A stretch of DNA of 64,000 bases from Thermocatellispora tengchongensis (GTDB lineage: Bacteria > Actinomycetota > Actinomycetes > Streptosporangiales > Streptosporangiaceae): NCBI RefSeq assembly GCF_014202315.1, contig NZ_JACHGN010000003.1:62001-126000 (forward strand), given 5' to 3'. Each line of letters opens with the position of its first letter. Within the stretch, counting starts at the first letter, position 1. The notes beneath the pieces were generated by a model. The model ran no database searches, had not been told where the DNA came from, and was given only the letters and a program-made list of their open reading frames with translations. The translations under genes were made by a program, and so were the position numbers. This document shows positions 56,537 to 64,000 of this stretch, one piece after another.

Positions 56537-57634
56537 ATGAGGGTGGTCCTCGCAGGCGGCGGGACGGCGGGCCACATCGAGCCCGCGCTGGCCCTTGCCG
56601 ACGCGCTACGCCAACTGGATCCCAACATCGGGATCACCTGCCTCGGCACCGAGCGCGGCCTGGAGACCAGACTGGTCCCGCAACGGGGCTACGAGCTGCA
56701 GCTCGTGCCGGCGGTGCCGCTGCCCCGGGCGATCACGCCCCAGCTCCTGACCGTTCCCGGCCGCCTGGCCGGCGCGATCAACGCCGCCGCGGGCGTCATG
56801 GACCGGGTCCAGGCCGACGTCCTGGTCGGGTTCGGCGGCTACGTCGCCACGCCCGGCTACCTCGCGGCCAGGCGGCGCGGCGTCCCGATCGTGGTGCACG
56901 AGGCCAACCCGCGGCCCGGCCTGGCCAACCGGCTCGGCGCCCGGCTCACCGAGCACGTCTTCACCGGCCACCCCCAGGCCTCGCTCCCGCACGCCGAGTA
57001 CGTCGGCATCCCGCTGCGCCGCGACATCGTCGACCTCGACCGGCTGTCCACCGGCGACAAGGCCCGGTCCTGGTTCGGCCTGGAGGCCGACCTGCCGACC
57101 CTGCTGGTCTTCGGCGGCTCCCAGGGCGCCCGCTCCCTGAACCGGGCCGCGCTCGCCGCCGCGCCCGTGCTGCGCGCCAACGGCATCCAGGTGCTGCACG
57201 TCATCGGCCCCAAGAACACCCTCGACGAGGAGCCCCCGCCCGGCGACCCCCAGTACGTCGTGCTGCCCTACGTCGATCGCATGGACCTCGCCTACGCCGC
57301 CGCCGACTTCGCGCTGTGCCGCAGCGGGGCGATGACCTGCGCCGAGCTGACCGCGGTCGGGCTGCCGGCGGCGTACGTGCCGCTGCCGCACGGCAACGGC
57401 GAGCAGCGGCTCAACGCCGAGCCCATCGCCGCCGCGGGCGGCGGCCTGCTGATCGACGACTCCGAGCTCAGCCCCGAGTGGATCATCAACAGCCTGCTGC
57501 CGATCCTGCGCGACCCGGAGCGGGTGGCGACCATGTCCGAGGCCGCGGCCAGAATGGGGCGCAGAGACGCCGACGTGGAGCTGGCCCGCCGGGTGATGGG
57601 CATCGCCGCGGCGGCGGCGCAGGAGCGGCGATGA
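56537..57634 (+). CDS. murG: MurG lipid II-forming GlcNAc transferase
   Basis: Adds GlcNAc to lipid I on the inner membrane face; 365 residues. [18 protein letters not shown] is the donor/acceptor glycine loop, followed by [40 protein letters not shown] and the UDP-binding [23 protein letters not shown] precedes the ATG, 16 bases after ftsW. Confidence 0.97.
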   Translation: MRVVLAGGGTAGHIEPALALADALRQLDPNIGITCLGTERGLETRLVPQRGYELQLVPAVPLPRAITPQLLTVPGRLAGAINAAAGVMDRVQADVLVGFGGYVATPGYLAARRRGVPIVVHEANPRPGLANRLGARLTEHVFTGHPQASLPHAEYVGIPLRRDIVDLDRLSTGDKARSWFGLEADLPTLLVFGGSQGARSLNRAALAAAPVLRANGIQVLHVIGPKNTLDEEPPPGDPQYVVLPYVDRMDLAYAAADFALCRSGAMTCAELTAVGLPAAYVPLPHGNGEQRLNAEPIAAAGGGLLIDDSELSPEWIINSLLPILRDPERVATMSEAAARMGRRDADVELARRVMGIAAAAAQERR

Positions 57635-57681
57635 CGCCGCGGCGACGTTGGTTGGCGTGAGCGAGGAACGGTGAACGTCGG

Positions 57682-59087
<1,406 letters not shown>

Positions 59088-59091
<4 letters not shown>

Positions 59092-59915
59092 CCTCCGAGC
59101 GCGACGAGGCGGGTCCCGCACCCGGCTCCCCGGCCGGGGGCCGGGCCGCCACCGCGCCCGAGCCCGGCGAGTACGACCGCCACGACCGGTACGACCCGCC
59201 GTACGACGACGAGCCCGGCGAGGCCGGCGACGACGCCGGGCGCGGCGGGCGGCGGTGGTGGCGCACGGTCCTGCTCGCGCTCCTCACCGCCGGGGTCGTG
59301 GGCAGCGCCACCTGGGTGGTGTTCTTCTCACCCGTCCTCGGCGTGCGCGAGATCGAGGTTGTGGGAAATCTCACCGTGCCCTCCGAGCAGATCACCCGCT
59401 CGGCCGGGGTGGCCGACGGCCATCCGCTCGCCACCGTCGATCTCGCCGCCGTCCGGGGCCGGGTCCTGGCCATCCGCCGCATCGAGTCGGCCGAGGTACG
59501 CCGCGAGTGGCCCGGCACCCTGCGCATCGACGTGGTGGAGCGCGAGCCCGTCGCGGTGCTCCAGGTCGCGGGCAAGGCCGCCCTGATCGACCGCTACGCC
59601 GTCGTGACCGAGGTCAGAACCGTCGCCCCGCCCCGCCTGCCGATCCTGCACGTCAACAACCCCGCCACCGGCGACCCCGCCACCCGCGCCGCCCTGGCCG
59701 TGATCGTCTCCCTCCCCGAGGCCCTGTCCGCCAAGGTCGCCGAGGTCCGCGCCACCACCGCCGAGGACGTCACCCTGACCCTGGGCGATGGCCGCACGGT
59801 CATCTGGGGCGGCGCCGACCGCCCCCGGGAGAAGGCGAGCATCCTCACCACCCTGCTCCGCCGCCCCGCCAAGGCCTACAACGTCAGCTCCCCAGAGGTA
59901 GTGACGGTCAGGTGA
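59088..59915 (+). CDS. ftsQ: divisome protein FtsQ
   Basis: Bitopic membrane protein that scaffolds the divisome; 275 residues. An acidic cytoplasmic tail (about 55 residues, with paired Asp/Tyr such as YDPPYDDEPGE) precedes one membrane helix (VLLALLTAGVVGSATWVVFF). The extracytoplasmic POTRA domain (LGVREIEVVGNLTVPSEQI) and the FtsQ beta domain (RREWPGTLRIDVVEREPVAV) follow. GTG start overlaps murC. Normally ftsZ follows within a few hundred bases; here 1.7 kb intervene. Confidence 0.95.
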
Positions 59916-60015
59916 GGGGCGCTCATGGCGCGTGCCGTGACCACGGCACGAGCTCCGCATGGGCAGGCCCCTCCGGGCCGTACTGTCCCGCATCACTCCG
60001 CCCACCGCACTCCCC

Positions 60016-60219
60016 GGCCAGGCCCGCCGTCCTGACTTCCCGCGTCATTCCGGCGTTGTGCCCCTTGGCCAGGCTTGCCCGTCTGAGTTCCCGGGTCATT
60101 CCGGCGTTGTGCTCCTCGGTCAGGCCCGCCGCCGTGACTTCCTGCACCACTCCGGCGTTGCGCTCCTTGGCCAGGCCGGCCCGCCCGACTTCCCACATCA
60201 CTCCGCCGCTGCGCTCCTC
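60016..60219. repeat. 51-bp tandem repeat, four copies
   Basis: Units begin with GGCCAGG or GGTCAGG at 60016, 60067, 60118 and 60169, an exact 51-bp period. They contain GACTTCC and CATTCCGGCGTTG segments. Because 51 is a multiple of three, an open frame runs through it as a 17-residue repeat, but no start site or domain supports a protein. Confidence 0.8.
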
Positions 60220-60384
60220 ACCCGGACCGGCCCCCGTCGAAGCGCCCACCTCGGCGGCTCCATGGCCGTTGCCCATGCCCTGCACCATCGCGTGGCCGCC
60301 CAGGGGAGGCGGCGAGGGGCCCGCGGCCGGTCCCCGGTCTGCCGCCGGAGTCCGGGGCTTTGGTGGCCCCTGGTGGGGGCTTGT

Positions 60385-60800
60385 GGCCGGTTCCCGGCGG
60401 CCGAAGCGCCGCCCCTCGGCGGGCCTCTGGGTGTCGCGCTTGCCCCGCACCGTCCCGTGACCGGCCAGGGGAGGTGGCGCGGGTTTGCGGCCGGTTCCCG
60501 GCGGCCGAAGCGCCGCCCCTCGGCGGGCCTCTGGGTGTCGCGCTTGCCCCGCACCGTCCCGTGACCGGCCGGGGGAGGTGGCGGGGGCTTGTGGCCGGTT
60601 CCCGGCGGCCGAAGCGCCGCCCCTCGGCGGGCCTCTGGGCGTCGCGCATGCCCCGCACCGTCCCGTGACCGGTCAGGGGAGGTGGCGGGGGCTTGCGGCC
60701 GGTTCCCGGCGGCCGAAGCGCCGCCCCTCGGCGGGCCTCTGGGTGTCGCGCTTGCCCCGCACCGTCCCGTGGGCGGCCAGGGGAGGTGGCGAGGGCCTGC
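60385..60800. repeat. 104-bp tandem repeat, four copies
   Basis: GGCCGGTTCCCGGCGGCC-type units begin at 60385, 60489, 60593 and 60697, an exact 104-bp period with only a few substitutions between copies. Each contains GGCGGCCGAAGCGCCGCC, which can fold into a six-base-pair stem, and CACCGTCCCGTG. The period is not a multiple of three, so the array is not under coding selection. Low divergence suggests recent amplification or homogenisation. Confidence 0.9.
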
Positions 60801-60804
60801 CGTC

Positions 60805-61130
60805 GGTTCCCGGCCTGCCGTCGGGGCCCGGAGCCGGGGGTGGCCCCTCCTGGACGGCTTGTGGCTGGTATCCGGCTTGCCGTCGAGGCGCGGGGCCTGG
60901 ATGCCCCCGCGGGGACTTGGGGGCGGTCCCCGGCCTGCCGCCAAGGTCCGGGGTATGGGTGGCCTTTCGTGCGAGGGGTGGTGGCTGGTTCCCGGTTTGC
61001 CGTTGGGGCGCGGGGTCTGGGTGGCCCTTCCCGCGTGGGGCGTGGTGGCCGGTCTCCGGTGTGCCGTGCGGTCCGGGGTCTGGGTGCCTCCCGTGCGGGG
61101 CTTGTGGCCGGGCCTCGGCCTGCCGCCGGG
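60805..61130. repeat. degenerate repeat of about 60 bp
   Basis: GGT(T/C)CCCGG-like motifs followed by CTGCCG recur at about 60805, 60867, 60925, 60987, 61051 and 61111 (spacings 62, 58, 62, 64 and 60). Similar starts at 60329 and 60389 suggest that the 104-bp unit arose inside this older family. Sequence from about 61130 to 61490 shows nothing recognisable. Confidence 0.6.
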
Positions 61131-61494
61131 GCCCCGAGGCCCGGGTGCCCCCCACCGGAGCTTGTGGGCGTCCCACCTGGGAGGGGTGGGCTCCGCACGG
61201 GCCACCTGGGGGTGCCCCGGTCCCGCCGAGTGCTGCGCGACGGTGGGGTTCGATGGCGTGGAGGCGGTCGTCGTGCCGGGCGTGCCCCCGTGGCGCCACC
61301 AGGTGGGGTGGTCCCGGAGCGGTGTGGCCGTGAGGGGGGTGGGGGCCCGGTGGCCGGGGCATGCGATCCCGGTATGGGCGCGGGGGGCGTGCTGTTGCGG
61401 TGGGGCGGGTGCGAGAGAATGGGCGGTCGGAGATACCTGTGACGCGCGAATAGGACAGGGCGCGACACGCCGGGCGCGCTTGTGGCGAGGTTAG

Positions 61495-61524
61495 TTGACC
61501 CGCCTAGAGCGTAACTCCTACTGT
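61495..61524 (+). promoter_or_regulatory. ftsZ promoter
   Basis: TTGACC (61495-61500), an 18-base spacer and TACTGT (61519-61524) form a strong promoter candidate. Transcription would start near 61531, about 117 bases before the ftsZ GTG. A second TTGACA at 61542-61547 lies downstream and inside an inverted repeat but has no good -10 at the right distance. Confidence 0.6.
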
Positions 61525-61534
61525 CCGTATCAAT

Positions 61535-61570
61535 CCTCAGGTTGACATAAATCTAAATCTCAACTTGAGG
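61535..61570 (+). promoter_or_regulatory. 11-bp inverted repeat in the ftsZ leader
   Basis: CCTCAGGTTGA (61535-61545) and TCAACTTGAGG (61560-61570) are inverted with one G-T type mismatch around a 14-base AT-rich centre. In RNA this would be an 11-pair stem including a G-U pair; in DNA it could be the site of a dimeric regulator. It is directly followed by GGGTGAGGGTTTGGG. Confidence 0.55.
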
Positions 61571-61647
61571 GTGAGGGTTTGGGAAGCGCGGGCGCGGAAC
61601 GCCGTCCGCACGAAAACGCAAGTCAACGAGCGGAAAGGCCCCTCGTC

Positions 61648-63213
61648 GTGGCAGCACCGCAGAACTACCTCGCGGTCATCAAGGTCGTCGGCATCGGCGG
61701 CGGCGGCGTCAACGCCGTCAACCGAATGATCGAAGAGGGACTCAAGGGCGTCGAGTTCATCGCCATCAACACCGACGCCCAGGCGCTGCTGATGAGTGAC
61801 GCAGACGTCAAACTCGATGTCGGGCGCGAGCTGACGCGCGGGCTCGGCGCCGGCGCCAACCCCGAGGTGGGCCGCAAGGCCGCCGAGGACCACCGCGAGG
61901 AGATCGAGGAGGTGCTCAAGGGCGCCGACATGGTCTTCGTCACCGCGGGCGAGGGCGGCGGCACCGGCACCGGTGGCGCGCCCGTCGTGGCGAGCATCGC
62001 CCGCTCGCTCGGCGCGCTGACCATCGGCGTGGTGACCCGGCCGTTCAGCTTCGAGGGCCGCAGGCGCGCCTCGCAGGCCGAGGCCGGCATCGAGACGCTG
62101 CGCGACGAGGTCGACACCCTCATCGTGATCCCCAACGACCGGCTGCTGTCGATCTCCGACCGGCAGGTCAGCGTGCTGGACGCGTTCAAGGCGGCCGACC
62201 AGGTGCTGCTGTCCGGTGTCCAGGGCATCACCGACCTGATCACGACCCCCGGTCTGATCAACCTCGACTTCGCCGACGTGAAGTCGGTCATGTCCGGCGC
62301 CGGGTCGGCGCTGATGGGCATCGGCCACGCCCGGGGCGACGACCGGTCCGTGGCCGCGGCCGAGATGGCGGTCTCCAGCCCGCTGCTGGAGGCGAGCATC
62401 GACGGCGCCCACGGCGTCCTGCTCTCGATCGCGGGCGGCTCCGACCTCGGCCTGTTCGAGATCAACGAGGCGGCCCAGCTCGTGTCCAACGCGGCGGCCA
62501 CCGACGCCAACATCATCTTCGGTACGGTCATCGACGACGCGCTCGGCGACGAGGTGCGGGTGACCGTGATCGCGGCCGGCTTCGACGAGCCGCCCAGGGA
62601 GCAGCGCGCCGCGGCCCAGCAGCCCGCCGCCCGCCCCCAGCCCAGCCGTCCCGCGACCGGCTCCACGGCCCCCGTACGCCCGGTGCCGCCCGCCCCCAGT
62701 GTCAAGTCCGAGCCCCGCGCCGGGCTCGGCTCCGGGGTGTCTGAGGCGCGCCAGGAGCCGCGTACGGAGGCGCGCATGGAGCCCCCGCGTACGGAGCCTC
62801 GCCTGGAGCCGCCGCGCCCCGAACCGCGCCATGAGCCCCGTGTCGAGCCCCGCCACGAGGTCCGCCACGAGATCCGGCCCGAGCCGCGGATCGAGGCCCG
62901 CCCCGAGCCGAGGGCCGAGGCCCGGCCCGAGCCGCGTCTTGAGCCGCCCGCGCCCGTGCGGCCGATCGGCACGTCCTCCGGCCCGGCCGCCCACGCCGAG
63001 AGCCCGGCGCCGGCGCAGCCCCAGGCCGCCGCGCCGCAGCCGGCGGCCGAGGAGCCGGGCGGGCCGGTGTCGATCCCCAGGCCCACCCCCGAGCCCCCCG
63101 CGCCCACGCCGCCCACGCCGATCAGCTCCCGGCTGTCGGAGCCCGCGCGGCGGCGTCCGGTGGTGTTCGAGGAGCAGGAGGAGGAGCTCGACGTCCCCGA
63201 CTTCCTGAAGTGA
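61648..63213 (+). CDS. ftsZ: cell division GTPase FtsZ with a long repetitive linker
   Basis: Tubulin-like GTPase forming the Z-ring. About 521 residues, against roughly 380-400 in well-known actinomycetes. The core (to about residue 314) has [15 protein letters not shown], the tubulin signature [20 protein letters not shown] and the synergy loop [16 protein letters not shown]. The linker (about 315-505) is Pro/Arg/Glu/Ala-rich, with alternating EPR(x)E units between about residues 369 and 433. It ends with the conserved tip DVPDFLK that binds partners such as SepF and FtsW. GTG 61648 has AAAGG nine bases upstream; an upstream in-frame start at 61579 would add 23 unlikely residues. Confidence 0.96.
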   Translation: MAAPQNYLAVIKVVGIGGGGVNAVNRMIEEGLKGVEFIAINTDAQALLMSDADVKLDVGRELTRGLGAGANPEVGRKAAEDHREEIEEVLKGADMVFVTAGEGGGTGTGGAPVVASIARSLGALTIGVVTRPFSFEGRRRASQAEAGIETLRDEVDTLIVIPNDRLLSISDRQVSVLDAFKAADQVLLSGVQGITDLITTPGLINLDFADVKSVMSGAGSALMGIGHARGDDRSVAAAEMAVSSPLLEASIDGAHGVLLSIAGGSDLGLFEINEAAQLVSNAAATDANIIFGTVIDDALGDEVRVTVIAAGFDEPPREQRAAAQQPAARPQPSRPATGSTAPVRPVPPAPSVKSEPRAGLGSGVSEARQEPRTEARMEPPRTEPRLEPPRPEPRHEPRVEPRHEVRHEIRPEPRIEARPEPRAEARPEPRLEPPAPVRPIGTSSGPAAHAESPAPAQPQAAAPQPAAEEPGGPVSIPRPTPEPPAPTPPTPISSRLSEPARRRPVVFEEQEEELDVPDFLK

Positions 63214-63227
63214 CCGCCCTCGCCGGG

Positions 63228-63262
63228 GCCCGCGCGGCGCGCCGCATCGGCGCAGCGCGGGC
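63228..63262 (+). terminator. GC-rich hairpin after ftsZ
   Basis: GCCCGCGC (63228-63235) pairs with GCGCGGGC (63255-63262), and inside it GCGCC pairs with GGCGC around GCATC. There is no U-tract. It lies 15 bases after the ftsZ stop and is a candidate terminator or 3' stabilising structure. Confidence 0.45.
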
Positions 63263-63394
63263 GTTGCCCTGTGCGGGCCCGGCGACGCCGCCGCGCCGCT
63301 GACGGTGCAGGATGGATGGCGCGCGGCATGGCGCGTGTAACGGAGTTGTCGAGGTGATCGAGGCGGCCGAGGCCGCCATGGGCGGGGGTGCCGG

Positions 63395-64000
63395 GTGACG
63401 GAGCCTGCGGAGGCGGAGGAGCGGCGGGCGCGGCTCGCGGCGAACCTGGCCGAGGTCGAGGACCGGATCGCGGCGGCGTGCCGGGCGGCCGGGCGCGAGC
63501 GGTCCGAGGTGACGCTGATCGCGGTGACCAAGACCTACCCGGCCTCCGACGTGCGGCTCCTGGCCGAGCTGGGCGTGCGCCACGTGGGCGAGAACCGCGA
63601 CCAGGAGGCGGGGCCCAAGGCCGCCGAGTGCGCGGGGCTCCCGCTGACCTGGCACTTCGTCGGCCAGTTGCAGACCAACAAGGCCCGCTCGGTCGTCGGG
63701 TACGCCGACGTGGTCCACTCCGTGGACCGGCTCCGGCTGGTCGCGGCCCTGGGCCGGGAGGCGGTGCGGGCCGGGCGCGAGGTCACCTGCCTGGTGCAGG
63801 TGGCCCTGGACGACGACCCCGAGCGCGGTGGGACGCCCCCGGTGGAGGTGCCGGCCGTGGCCGAGGCGGTCGCGCGCACGGAGGGGCTGACCCTGGGCGG
63901 GGTGATGGCGGTGGCGCCGCTGGGGGAGGACCCGGCCAAGGCGTTCGCCCGACTCGCCGAGGTCGCGAGATCGTTGCGCGCCGACCATCCGGATGCAAAG
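63395..64000 (+). CDS. yggS: YggS-family PLP-binding protein (3' end beyond window)
   Basis: PLP homeostasis protein (PLPBP), partial: 202 codons to the window edge. The cofactor Lys lies in LIAVTKTYPASDV (Lys46); LGVRHVGENRDQEAGPKA and WHFVGQLQTNKARSVVGYAD are family hallmarks, followed by VHSVDRLRLV. GTG start at 63395. YggS genes in actinobacteria usually lie in ftsZ-pgeF-yggS-sepF order; here the stretch before it (63214-63394) is too short for pgeF. Confidence 0.93.
   Translation, partial: MTEPAEAEERRARLAANLAEVEDRIAAACRAAGRERSEVTLIAVTKTYPASDVRLLAELGVRHVGENRDQEAGPKAAECAGLPLTWHFVGQLQTNKARSVVGYADVVHSVDRLRLVAALGREAVRAGREVTCLVQVALDDDPERGGTPPVEVPAVAEAVARTEGLTLGGVMAVAPLGEDPAKAFARLAEVARSLRADHPDAK

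Larger units (their letters stand above)
59916..61647 (+). other. 1.73-kb ftsQ-ftsZ spacer
   Basis: The whole spacer from the ftsQ stop to the ftsZ start is listed to mark its size. It holds the 51-, 104- and about 60-bp arrays listed separately, then a non-repetitive 350-base segment and the ftsZ promoter region from about 61490. Long open frames on both strands within it repeat with the arrays and are not credible genes. Confidence 0.7.

Noticed and set aside
59959-60564. 201-codon open frame covering the 51-bp repeats
   Set aside because: The second half falls into the 104-bp repeats, where three different frames are open in turn; no start signal. Kept only as a question in the findings.
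60385-60800. CRISPR array
   Set aside because: The units are contiguous 104-bp repeats with no unique spacers, and no cas genes are present.
61542-61570. Second ftsZ promoter from TTGACA
   Set aside because: The hexamer is perfect, but the bases 16-18 downstream (around TTGAGG) do not fit a -10; it is better explained as an arm of the inverted repeat.

Overview
This window is high-GC actinomycete chromosome. Third codon positions are almost all G or C, GTG starts are common, and many genes appear leaderless, with a TANNNT -10 element about six bases before the start codon. Gene content and order (priA-def-fmt-rsmB-rpe, an FMN-riboswitch riboflavin operon, pepQ-efp-nusB, then a complete mraZ-to-ftsZ division and cell-wall (dcw) cluster with meso-DAP type MurE) fit a filamentous actinobacterium. 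Streptosporangiales is my best guess, from overall protein character rather than any search. I saw no rRNA, tRNA, insertion sequence, prophage or CRISPR array.

Layout. 1-1576: the end of one LuxR-type regulator and a compact ATPase-LuxR regulator. 1577-2298: a GC-rich spacer with short degenerate repeats. 2299-12861: a housekeeping block on the + strand (PriA; two paralogous proteins of unknown function with a shared Cys motif and look-alike leaderless promoters; peptide deformylase; Met-tRNA formyltransferase; RsmB; a PAP2 phosphatase; ribulose-phosphate epimerase). 12875-18793: an oligopeptide ABC transporter on the - strand in the order C-A-B-D-F, convergent with rpe across a bidirectional hairpin. 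19142-21696: an MpaB-like protein and a YibE/F membrane protein with a His-rich tail. 22253-25451: FMN riboswitch, ribE, ribBA, ribH and a PH-domain protein. 25487-30509: a MoxR/VWA/XdhC/nucleotidyltransferase set that normally matures molybdenum hydroxylases, followed by an F420-type oxidoreductase; no hydroxylase structural genes are in view. 30516-35766: DUF6221, pepQ-efp-nusB, a methyltransferase, dinB and a DUF3040 protein. 35767-37342: a repeat-rich spacer. 37343-42262 (-): transglutaminase-like, DUF58 and MoxR proteins. 42722-63213: the dcw cluster. 63395-64000: the start of yggS.

How the genes work together. The dcw genes supply the cytoplasmic peptidoglycan precursor pathway (MurE, MurF, MraY, MurD, MurG, MurC) and the divisome (FtsL, FtsI, FtsW, FtsQ, FtsZ). 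They are preceded by MraZ with a four-repeat operator on its own promoter, and by RsmH. Five junctions are ATGA or GTGA start/stop overlaps, so translation is probably coupled. Two breaks stand out: about 0.9 kb between ftsL and ftsI, and about 1.7 kb of tandem repeats between ftsQ and ftsZ.

The most unusual theme is repeat expansion. Spacers carry distinct minisatellites of about 15, 24, 51, 60, 71 and 104 bp. Several division proteins carry long repetitive, disordered extensions: the FtsL N-terminus (GRARVEG-like), the FtsI N-terminus (RDRDP-like), the MurF C-terminus (GPAQ-like), the FtsZ linker (EPR-like) and the RsmH N-terminus. This is the strongest candidate here for something not previously described. 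All identifications come from reading motifs and context; no database search was run.
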